Positions 1 through 7,000 of a stretch of DNA of 7,070 nt are shown here, one piece after another. A program made the position numbers and the translations under genes. Origin of the DNA: Gammaproteobacteria bacterium (GTDB lineage: Bacteria; Pseudomonadota; Gammaproteobacteria; Steroidobacterales; SZUA-146); the NCBI GenBank assembly GCA_003228965.1, contig QIGP01000032.1, positions 1 to 7,070 on the forward strand, written 5' to 3'. The stretch's first letter is position 1. Every line of letters starts with the position of its first letter. Under the pieces are notes generated by a model. It was given only the letters and a program-made list of their open reading frames with translations. It made no database searches and was not told the DNA's origin.

Positions 1-1
1 G

Positions 2-1375
2 ATTCTAAGGCTGGACCAAGACGACTATAACGCTCTGGCTAATCAGTCACACGCGGTAATTCACACCGACAGAATTGAAGTTGGAACGTTGCAGCTTTTG
101 CTTGCGCCCCAAGAATTACTCGAGCTTATACTTACCGATATAGACCGTAAAATGCTTGCAGGCAGTGAGGGCGAAGCAGTAAAGATTGCGATGGAAGTGG
201 TCGTAGCTATGGCTCGTGTGCAGGGGGCTAAGTGTCTGACTGATATCACTCGAGTTCACATTGACGGGTGTATCTATGCAGATCCTGCATTACTGCTTTT
301 TGCCGAACGAATGGCAGCCATGGAAGCTAAGGTTCGAGTTCCAACCACGCTCAATGCAATCTCGGTTGATCACGCCAACTGGCGTGAACAGGGCGTAGAT
401 CCGGTCTTTGGAAATGCGGCTAGTAAACTAGCGGATAGCTATGTTTCTATGGGGGCGCAACCGAGTTTTACTTGCGCTCCATATCTATTGGAAAATAGCC
501 CAGAGAAGGGTGAAGATATTGCGTGGGCAGAATCCAACGCCGTTGTTTACGCCAACAGTGCCCTTGGAGCACGGACCGAGAAACATCCTGACATGCTGGA
601 TTTATGTATTGCGCTTACGGGGCGTGCACCTAAGTCAGGCGTATACTATTCTGCGAACCGGGCCGCTGGTTGTGTCGTAAACGTAACCGAGCCTGAAAAC
701 GCCGATGATTCTTTCTGGCCGATGCTGGGCTGGCTGTTAGGTGAAGCCGTACCTGAGCAGATTCCGCTAGTGCGTGGATTGGAAAACAGTTCGCCAAGTG
801 ACGATGAACTCAAAGCACTTTGTGCCGCTTTCGGCACAACGTCCTCTGCACCAATGCTTCATATTGCTGGAGTTACAACCGAGGCAGATTTGCCTCATTT
901 ACCAGGCGCCGAACTTTTCCACGTTGGTTTGGAAGATTTTTCCAGGGTTTGACAACAGTTTAATTCAGGTGGTGAAGCAATAGATCTCGTGGCGCTGGGT
1001 AGTCCGCACTTTTCAACTCAAGAGAGCCGGTCTTTTTTAACCGCCCTCGCCGGACGTAGAGTGAGCGAAAACGTGGCTACAATAATCACCTTGGGACGTG
1101 CAACACGTATTGAACTTCGCCAAGAGGGTACAGAAGAGGCTCTGTTGGACGCAGGCGTAAAACTGGTTTCCGATGTGTGCTGGTGTTCAATAACCGAACC
1201 TGTGTTTCCTCCTTCGGCACGCGTCTTAATGACAAATTCAGGAAAATACGCTCACTATGGCCCTGGCCTGAGTGGGCGCGAAGTTCGCTTCGGTAGTTTG
1301 GTAGACTGTGCGAACACTGCGGTTTCGGGTCTCGCGCCAATACGAGCACCAGTTTGGATCTCGGATCGGACTTAG
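2..1375 (+). pseudogene. Aconitase X (AcnX) family dehydratase, 5'-partial, interrupted by an in-frame TGA
   Basis: Seen: frame 2 is open from the window edge to TGA at 950-952, then continues in the same frame to TAG at 1373-1375. Both halves read as one AcnX catalytic domain: MLAGSEGEAVKIAM (from about 152), HIDGC (257-271), VPTTLN (about 338-355), CAPY (473-484), the ESNAVVYANSALGART stretch (about 530-577), LVALGSPHFS (986-1015) and MTNSGKYAHYGPG (1229-1267). The roughly 30 codons before the catalytic start resemble the tail of the small swivelling domain, so this is probably the fused bacterial form and the true start lies upstream; TTG at 89 is unlikely to be a start. Known: bacterial AcnX enzymes are cytoplasmic Fe/S-dependent dehydratases, with characterised members converting cis-3-hydroxy-L-proline to pyrroline-2-carboxylate; archaeal members act on phosphomevalonate. 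Inferred: hydroxyproline catabolism. As written the catalytic domain is cut before its C-terminal third, so the product should be inactive unless the TGA is read through or is a sequence error. Confidence 0.85.
950..952 (+). other. In-frame TGA inside the AcnX reading frame
   Basis: The frame reads GLEDFSRV, stop, QQFNSGGEAIDLVALGSPHFS with no shift, so this is a substitution-type lesion and not an indel. A Trp would fit well here (V-W-Q-Q), making TGG to TGA by a G-to-A change at 952 the simplest explanation; CGA to TGA by a change at 950 is the alternative. No nearby start codon with a Shine-Dalgarno sequence suggests deliberate restart; GTG at 989 lies in the middle of a conserved block. 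Confidence 0.85.
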
Positions 1376-1500
1376 TCGATTACCGCGAGGTTCGAGGTAA
1401 GTCAATCCATTTCAACTACCTATGCGTTGATGGCCAGAGATTCTCGAGGCAAGTAAGAGCTATGCACACACTCTAACGGTCTGCAGTGAACGTTGAGAAT

Positions 1501-1523
1501 TTGAAGTGCGCCTACGCTTCAAT
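1501..1523. repeat. Small imperfect inverted repeat downstream of AcnX
   Basis: TTGAA at 1501-1505 pairs with TTCAA at 1519-1523, and an inner GCG/CGC pairing leaves a short bulge and a four-base loop. No T-tract follows on the plus strand, so it is a weak terminator candidate. It sits just before the much stronger hairpin at 1530-1557 and may have no function. The rest of 1376-1526 shows no gene or motif that I recognise. Confidence 0.25.
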
Positions 1524-1526
1524 CTT

Positions 1527-1557
1527 AAAAAAAGGCGGCCACAAAGGGCCGCCTTTT
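1527..1557 (-). terminator. Rho-independent terminator of the TonB-dependent receptor, possibly bidirectional
   Basis: An 11-bp perfect stem (1530-1540 with 1547-1557, core GGCGGCC/GGCCGCC) closes a six-base loop. Read on the minus strand, it begins about 17 bases after the receptor stop codon and ends in seven Ts (the A-run 1527-1533), the classic layout. Read on the plus strand, it ends in only TTTT, so it could also stop AcnX transcripts with less efficiency. It separates the two convergent genes. Confidence 0.9.
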
Positions 1558-1574
1558 CGATACTCAGGTTTCAT

Positions 1575-4490
1575 CTAGTCCCTCTGATAAGAAACCCGGA
1601 AATACCCAACTCGGCCTGGCAAGTCATGTGACACCGACGACAAACCAATCACGCCACAAGGGAAACAAATCGGTGGATCTTCATCCAGCAGATTGTTAAA
1701 TCCAAGTGTGAATTTAACGGCGTCGTTAAAGTAATTTGGTGTGTACTGTAATTGCAGGTCAGTAAACATCACCGAATCAAGTTTGCCACCACCATCTGTT
1801 TCCATGTCGTCGGTCCAGCGGAAAGCAAGGTTACCGTCCCAGCGATTATGGTTCCAGTTAATGGTGGTTGTCATTTTCAGGTCAGGGAACGCGCGAGCAA
1901 AGGTTTCATCGGTGTGGGTACCCGTGCGGTCGTTCTGGGTTGAAGTGCCGTCAACGTTGTTGGTGATCTCGGTAAAGTCGGCAAGATGTGTGGCATTGAC
2001 ACGTACACCGAACTGACCGAAGCGTGTGTAAGGTCCGAGATAGTCAAGCATGATGTCAAAGCCAGAGGCTTCGATGCCACCAATGTTTTGCAACACGTTA
2101 TCGACAACACCCAACTGACCGGAACTGGTTCGCGGTGTTAGATCGCAAAAGGCCGCGTCAAGAGAATTTACACACGCAGTAATTACGTCGCCAGGATCGC
2201 GGCCCTGAATGGCATCGTCGATTTCAAGGTTGTAGAAATCGATTGTGGCAGTGAATCCGTCTACCCAGGACCTGTTCTCGGCCCAGCCAGGACTGTAGAC
2301 AAGGCCGGCGGTCCAGCTGTCAGACGTTTCGGCAATAAGATTTGAATTACCGGCCGACACAGCGGAGAGCTGCGGGTTGGTTTGAGCAAGGCCTACAGGT
2401 ACGCCGAGCTGTGCACAGTTGTCGATGATGGTTTGCGATTGCGGCGTATCACGACCACCGTTATTGGAACCGACGACCGCGGTTACGTCGGCACATGGAT
2501 CAAGGAAGGTGAAGTCTTCACGCGCGGCGCCACCAAATAGTTCTCCAATGCCTGGGGCTCTCAATCCGGTTGAGACCGAAGCGCGGATCGAGACGTCGTC
2601 GATAGGACGCCACAGACCGCTTACTTTGTACGTAGCTTCAGAACCTGCCGTGCTGTAATCGGAGTTACGCAGCGCCACGTTGAGTTCGGCGTACTGATTG
2701 CCATCAATTAATGGAATGGCAAGCTCACCATAGTACTCAGTAACGTCGAACTCACCTACGGTTCGACCCGAGGGGATGCCAGCAGTTTCGCCGCTTTCGG
2801 CGATAGGGTCAGGTCGGAACGATCCTTCCTGATCACGGTATTCCAAACCGACCGCGAAACCCATGGTACCTGCAGGAAGCTCCATAACATCACCTGACAG
2901 GTTTAAAGCTAAATCGGACAGCGTCTGCTCGGAGAAATCGCGTTGGGTGAACGTGACAAAGTCGAGCATTTCCTGGGTGAACGATCCGTTACCGTCCGGT
3001 CCCTGGCCACCAAAGAAGTTAAAGGGGACGCAGTTTGGAGTTGCGGCACACACGGCTGGATCGCCCATAGCAACCTGAAGTCGTGCTGCATTGTGCGAGT
3101 TGAATTTCTCCTGGAAGCCGCGATTGTCGCCGTAGCTACCGGTGAGGTCCCAGTAAAAATTTCGATTGCCGCGTTGGAATTCGCCTTCAAGAGTAGAGCT
3201 CACAAAATAAGTGTTCACGTCCTGGAAGAATCTCCGCGGTCCGGATTCTAGAGGGCGACGTCCGAAAAACTCCAGATTACCGTTGGCTACAGACAGCTCG
3301 ACCCCGAACGGGTTGAACGGATTCAGTGCGGAAATTACAAAGTTATCGTTAATGCGGTTACCACAGCCGTTACCAAGGCAGAGCGGTTCAGGAGCCCCTT
3401 TGGTTGCTGACGTCCGGTTAGTGTAGGACGCCGTGAACAGTAGTCGCATGTTGTCGTTAAGCTCGTGCGTAATGGAGGTGAACAGGTTTAGCCGCTCGTT
3501 CGGTGTGCGCAGGAAGTTGAACCCGGGGCCGTTATAGTTGAAACGGTCTGAGGAAGTAAATGCGCTGAAATCACCAGAAGCCGGGTTGGCCGGATCGAAC
3601 GTTGGAATATTGGCTCCGCCGTCGTTAAGTACGCCGTCGTTTAGAGTGACGCTTGCGAAGTTAAAGTTTGGACCGAGCACAAAACGACCCTGCGGTGTAA
3701 AGGATGAGCAGAACGTGCCAGGCACGTCGCAACTTGTAGCGTCCGGATTGGGGAAGGCTGATCGACTGCGATCGGCTGTTTCAACGCCTAGCTCTTCTTT
3801 ATAGCTAGCACTGAACACGACATGAGTACGTTCGTTGCCAGCACCCCAAAGGGCGGAAAGTTCGGACGACTCTCCGTCGCCTTCGCTTAAGAACTGTCCA
3901 GTTTGAGCTTCGAACTTGAAGCCTTCGAACTTCTTGTTGGTGATAATGTTTACTACGCCACCGATTGCGTCGGAACCATAAATTGCCGATGCGCCATCCT
4001 GCAATATTTCGATGCGCTCGATAACATTGTCCGGAATAGTGTTCAGGTCCACAGAGTTAGGGACGCCGGAGGCAGATGCGCCTGGTACCCAGCGTTTACC
4101 GTCAACCAAAATTAGAGTTCGCTTAGCGCCTACATTACGTAGTGAAAGCTGAACCGCACCAGCACCAATACCGGAGCCGTCCTGCGGAAAGCCGGAGTTT
4201 CCAGGTACGTTGAACTGCGAGTTAATGGCAGATCCCATAATCGGAAGATCCTGAAGGGCGTCGCCGAGGTTAGTCAGTCCTGTTCCGTCAATCTGACCTG
4301 GATCAAGTTCCATGATGGGTGCGCTTTCGGCGAGTGGGTCGCGTCGAATGCGGGAACCGGTAATGATGACTTCTTCCATGGCGACTTCGGAAGAACTGGT
4401 TTGGGCAAATGAAGTTGGAGTCTGTATTGCAACACAGGCCGCTAGAACTATTGCAATAAGTCCGCGTAATCGGCGAGATGATAATAACAT
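1575..4490 (-). CDS. TonB-dependent outer-membrane receptor
   Basis: This 971-residue protein is complete and of usual length for a large TonB-dependent receptor. Residues 1-29 form a Sec signal (basic RRLRG, hydrophobic core, likely cut after SFA). A TonB box (EEVIITGSR, 39-47) follows, then the periplasmic plug (about 50-190) with LRNVGAKRTLILVDGKRW and the hallmark IERIEILQDGASAIYGSDA and GGVVNIIT. The rest is the 22-strand-type beta-barrel, including RASVSTGLRAPGIGELFGG (637-655), ending in LPGRVGYFRVSYQRD. Known: such proteins import scarce nutrients (siderophores, vitamins, oligosaccharides, peptides) across the outer membrane using TonB-ExbBD energy. The substrate cannot be told from the sequence. 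Twelve mature cysteines fall into six near pairs, suggesting disulfides in extracellular loops. The last residue is Asp and not the usual aromatic. The start is fixed by a GAGGT ribosome binding site at 4497-4501. It is divergent from the peptidase and convergent with AcnX; it stands alone as a transcription unit and shows no lesion. Confidence 0.95.
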   Translation of the reverse strand: MLLSSRRLRGLIAIVLAACVAIQTPTSFAQTSSSEVAMEEVIITGSRIRRDPLAESAPIMELDPGQIDGTGLTNLGDALQDLPIMGSAINSQFNVPGNSGFPQDGSGIGAGAVQLSLRNVGAKRTLILVDGKRWVPGASASGVPNSVDLNTIPDNVIERIEILQDGASAIYGSDAIGGVVNIITNKKFEGFKFEAQTGQFLSEGDGESSELSALWGAGNERTHVVFSASYKEELGVETADRSRSAFPNPDATSCDVPGTFCSSFTPQGRFVLGPNFNFASVTLNDGVLNDGGANIPTFDPANPASGDFSAFTSSDRFNYNGPGFNFLRTPNERLNLFTSITHELNDNMRLLFTASYTNRTSATKGAPEPLCLGNGCGNRINDNFVISALNPFNPFGVELSVANGNLEFFGRRPLESGPRRFFQDVNTYFVSSTLEGEFQRGNRNFYWDLTGSYGDNRGFQEKFNSHNAARLQVAMGDPAVCAATPNCVPFNFFGGQGPDGNGSFTQEMLDFVTFTQRDFSEQTLSDLALNLSGDVMELPAGTMGFAVGLEYRDQEGSFRPDPIAESGETAGIPSGRTVGEFDVTEYYGELAIPLIDGNQYAELNVALRNSDYSTAGSEATYKVSGLWRPIDDVSIRASVSTGLRAPGIGELFGGAAREDFTFLDPCADVTAVVGSNNGGRDTPQSQTIIDNCAQLGVPVGLAQTNPQLSAVSAGNSNLIAETSDSWTAGLVYSPGWAENRSWVDGFTATIDFYNLEIDDAIQGRDPGDVITACVNSLDAAFCDLTPRTSSGQLGVVDNVLQNIGGIEASGFDIMLDYLGPYTRFGQFGVRVNATHLADFTEITNNVDGTSTQNDRTGTHTDETFARAFPDLKMTTTINWNHNRWDGNLAFRWTDDMETDGGGKLDSVMFTDLQLQYTPNYFNDAVKFTLGFNNLLDEDPPICFPCGVIGLSSVSHDLPGRVGYFRVSYQRD

Positions 4491-4496
4491 AGTAAT

Positions 4497-4501
4497 ACCT
4501 C
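4497..4501 (-). promoter_or_regulatory. Ribosome binding site of the TonB-dependent receptor
   Basis: On the minus strand GAGGT lies six bases before the ATG at 4490-4488 (GAGGTATTACTATG). It supports this ATG as the start, in agreement with the signal peptide that begins there. Confidence 0.8.
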
Positions 4502-4818
4502 AATGATATGGGGAATGCAGGCGCGGGCGAGTCAACTGAGCGATTGGACGCTGGAGTCCCATGTTGCGGGGTAGTCGACGCACTCCACGAATACACATTG
4601 ATGAGACCGGTACCAACATACGCCTTACAATGTTCAAGAGCAAAAGAAAATTTTACATCGTGTTATAACTGGACAATAGAAAAACTACAGCATGACGACG
4701 AATAAAAAATTTGGATTTGTCAACCGAAAATTAGTAAAGGAAACCCGTAGTTCTAACAGAATCATCCAGCCTGTGAGTCACTGTACTTTCTGCCTTACGG
4801 CATCCGTTCAATGTTAAA

Positions 4819-4844
4819 TTGTTACGTGGCGTCCATGTTATGAT
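4819..4844 (+). promoter_or_regulatory. Candidate extended -10 promoter for the peptidase gene
   Basis: TGTTATGAT at 4836-4844 matches the extended -10 pattern TGnTATAAT at all but one position. Upstream hexamers are poor: TTGTTA at 4819-4824 lies only 14 bases away. If used, transcription would start near 4851 and leave a leader of about 78 bases. This is inferred from motif matching alone. Confidence 0.3.
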
Positions 4845-4916
4845 TTCCCAAACAAAAATATAAGAAAATTTCGTTGCCTCTGCCTGTCGGGGTGACAGTA
4901 CATTACTCTACTGCCC

Positions 4917-4922
4917 GGGGGA
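4917..4922 (+). promoter_or_regulatory. Probable ribosome binding site of the peptidase
   Basis: GGGGGA lies six bases before ATG at 4929-4931. It is G-rich and not a perfect AGGAGG, but it is well placed, and the codons that follow give a clean signal peptide, which decides the start. Confidence 0.5.
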
Positions 4923-5074
4923 TTTTCAATGCGCTCGCTCCTTTTCTTACTGCTAATTTCGTTTTCTGTCGTCGCTTCTGCCACCAGCCAATCGGCTGAG
5001 TCCTGGTTTTCTCTCGATCAGGAGACGGTTGTTGTTAGAGCCCATTGCACGGACAAACAAATGTTAGCCGATCT

Positions 5075-5081
5075 GGGGGGG
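5075..5081 (+). other. Frameshift site 1 in the peptidase: G7 homopolymer
   Basis: The signal-peptide frame enters the run as DLGG and leaves it as QRGCLDD followed by TGA. Dropping one G gives LADLGGSVDVWMID and joins the start directly to the long catalytic frame. The change is one extra base in a run that would otherwise have six Gs. GTG at 5086 could serve as a late start but would lose the signal peptide. Confidence 0.85.
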
Positions 5082-6375
5082 CAGCGTGGATGTCTGGATG
5101 ATTGACCCCCAACAACAATACGCGCTCATTAAACTCAATGCCTTTGAGTACGTAGAGTTAGTCAAACTCGGATTCAAAATGTCGCTCGATCGTCCACGTA
5201 CCGAGCAACTTCAAACATCTCGGCAGCGTTCACCGTTGCAGCGTGCAGGAATTACAGGATTCGAATGTTATCGCACGGTGCCTGAAACATTTGCCACCGC
5301 GGCTCAGTTGGCCGCAGATCACCCCACGCTCGCTGAATGGATCGATATAGGTGACAGTTGGGAAAAAACCAATGGTGCGACTGGTAACGATATTCAAGTG
5401 CTCAAAATCACCAACAGCGCTATTTCTGGCCCCAAACCGAAGGTGTTTGCGATGAGTGCTGTGCATGCGCGTGAGTATGCAACTGCCGAATTGAACACAC
5501 GCTTTGCTTTGTACCTTCTCGATAACTATGAAACTAACGCCGATGCCCGCTGGATCGTTGATCATCACGAGATGCATTTGTTACTGCAGGCGAATCCGGA
5601 TGGCCGTCAACAAGCTGAGACAGGACTCTTGTGGCGCAAAAACACGAACGAAAACTATTGCGGTCCGACCTCCGACAGTCGGGGTGCTGACCTCAATCGA
5701 AACTTCGAATTTCAATGGGGCTGTTGCAATGGTTCTTCTACCAATGAGTGCAGTAACGTTTATCGCGGCGCATCCGCCGCGTCCGAGCCAGAAGTCTCCG
5801 CAATTCAAGATTACGTACGCGCTCTGTTCCCCGACGCTCGAGGCGACGGCATTAACGATGCTGCTCCCGACGATACGCCAGGTGTGTTCCTTGATATTCA
5901 TTCGTTTAGTGAACTTGTTCTCTACCCTTGGGGGTTCGTAAATCAAACCACCGCTAACCATGAAAGTCTGAGGACGATGGCGCGTAAGCTGGCCTTTTTT
6001 ACGGACTATAATCCGATACAAATTACAGGTCTGACCATTGCTGATGGCAGTACCATTGATTTTGCCTACGGCGAACTGGGAGTTGCTTCGTTTGGTTTTG
6101 AGGTTGGTACGAATTTCTTCCAGGACTGCAGTAGCTTTGAAAACACTGTTTTGCCGCGAAACCTGCAATCGTTGCTCTACACAGCGAAAGCAGCCCGAGC
6201 GCCTTACCTGCTCGCCGACGGCCCCGAGGTTATCGGTTTAGGCTTTGACAATAATGTAGTGATGCCTGGCATGTCAGTACAACTCGTAGCAACAGCAAAC
6301 GATACACAGTTTTCTAACACTTCGGGCACTCAGCCAACACAAATTGTGGTTGGCGCCAACGCCTATATTGATACG

Positions 6376-6379
6376 CCCC
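6376..6379 (+). other. Frameshift site 2 in the peptidase: C4 run
   Basis: The catalytic frame reads IDTPLVAWGNC and stops at TGA 6430-6432. Removing one C gives YIDTPWSPGATAIALTATDG, which flows into the Ig-like domain in the other frame. The exact base could be anywhere in the overlap between the two frames, but this run gives the best protein. Confidence 0.75.
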
Positions 6380-6940
6380 TGGTCGCCTGGGGCAACTGCA
6401 ATAGCGCTTACTGCAACAGATGGTATCTTTGACTCCAATATTGAAAACATCGGTGCCATGCTGGATTTAAGTACGTTGACAGAGGGTGAACATACGGTCT
6501 ATGTTTCGGCTACGGATGCGAGTGGGAATACGGGTGTTGTAAGTGCCGCAACCATTAGCGGTGCTGTTGTCGATTCCATCACTTCTGCAGGCGTCGCCGC
6601 CACAATTACCGCCGGGCCGTTTCAGACGACCGGCGACCCTGCCACTGGTGTCTATACAATGTTGACAACGGCAGGCAGTTACACGGTATCCGTAACACCT
6701 TTGTCCGACGACTACACCGCCACTTCTGTTGCCGAAGTTGTAGCAACCGCTGGTGAGACGACTAGTCTGAATTTTTCTCTCTCATCTTTTTGCACTGTAT
6801 TCAGTGACGACGTCGAGTCAACCGATGTTGCGTGGACGGCTCAGGGTAGCTGGGCGCGAGACGATCAATTTGCCAATAGTCCGACGTTTTCATGGACGGA
6901 CAGCCCAGGCGGAGACTACGTCAACAATTCAAATGGGTTG

Positions 6941-7000
6941 CGTCATTGCGAGCACTGAAGAACTACGTCAACGCGAGCCCTAAAGAGCTACGTCATTGCG
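6941..7000. repeat. Imperfect 25-base tandem repeat, about 2.4 copies
   Basis: Unit 1 (6941-6965) and unit 2 (6966-6990) match at 20 of 25 positions, and a third partial unit (6991-7000) repeats the first ten bases of unit 1 exactly (CGTCATTGCG). CGTCATTGCGAGC resembles, from memory, the core of dispersed intergenic repeats seen in many bacterial genomes; that link is inference. The peptidase frame ends inside unit 1, so the repeat forms its last residues (LRHCEH) and stop codon. Confidence 0.7.

Larger units (their letters stand above)
4491..4928. other. Divergent intergenic region between receptor and peptidase
   Basis: These 438 bases hold no credible gene; the short open frames lack ribosome binding sites and recognisable products. 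The middle (about 4640-4740) is A/T-rich and probably holds promoters for both directions. A possible receptor promoter on the minus strand is TTGTCC (4676-4671) and TAAAAT (4655-4650), but the 15-base spacing is short, so I give it low weight. A small inverted repeat CTGTC/GACAG (4884-4888 and 4894-4898, five-base loop) lies in the likely peptidase leader and could be a hairpin or operator. I see no clear Fur box, riboswitch or tRNA. Confidence 0.6.
4929..6958 (+). pseudogene. Secreted M14 zinc carboxypeptidase with C-terminal Ig-like, regulatory-like and adhesion-type domains; two frameshifts, truncated
   Basis: Seen: three overlapping frames join into one 675-residue protein if one G is removed at 5075-5081 and one C at 6376-6379. 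Restored order: signal peptide (1-18, cut near ASA), N-terminal prodomain-like region (about 30-75), M14 catalytic domain (about 110-435), an Ig-like domain (about 440-540), a carboxypeptidase-regulatory-like beta sandwich (about 545-620), then the start of an adhesion-type domain of the kind found in immune-inhibitor-A-like proteases (SWTDSPGGDY), which is cut off. Catalytic residues are present: zinc ligands H179 and E182 (HAREY) and H324 (DIHSF), R236 (LWRKN), N256-R257 (NRNF), and general base E391 (GFEVG). The position of carboxypeptidase A Tyr248 appears to be Thr369. Ile376 at the specificity position suggests non-basic C-terminal residues are preferred (inference). Known role of the family: removal of C-terminal amino acids from peptides outside the cytoplasm. 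As written, translation from 4929 stops after 58 codons at 5103-5105; the longest open stretch is 5086-6432 and the tail frame ends at 6958. Confidence 0.85.

Noticed and set aside
950..952. UGA recoding to Trp or selenocysteine
   Set aside because: The receptor and peptidase use TGG for Trp normally, no selenocysteine-type hairpin is evident just after the stop, and the family is not known for selenocysteine here.
989..1375. Separate small gene starting at GTG 989
   Set aside because: It is in the same frame as the upstream AcnX half and begins in the middle of a conserved block (DLVALGSPHFS); it is the tail of the same gene.
4478..4500. Fur-box-like A/T-rich stretch at the receptor start
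   Set aside because: Only about half of the 19 consensus positions match in the best register, so it is not above what an A/T-rich stretch would give.
4303..4596. 97-residue minus-strand open frame overlapping the receptor start
   Set aside because: It is out of frame with the receptor, has no recognisable product, and most of it is a shadow of the receptor's 5' end.
4508..4705. 65-residue plus-strand open frame in the intergenic region
   Set aside because: No ribosome binding site and no recognisable sequence; it lies over the likely receptor leader and promoter.
4701..4724. Minus-strand TTGACA (4724-4719) as a -35 element for the receptor
   Set aside because: The hexamer is perfect, but no reasonable -10 lies 16-18 bases downstream.
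5086..6432. Stand-alone cytoplasmic carboxypeptidase starting at GTG 5086
   Set aside because: The preceding frame supplies a signal peptide and the beginning of the prodomain, and one base joins them. GTG 5086 has no convincing ribosome binding site: the G-run ends only four bases before it.
6941..7000. CRISPR array
   Set aside because: The units are directly adjacent with no unique spacers, and they are only 80% alike.
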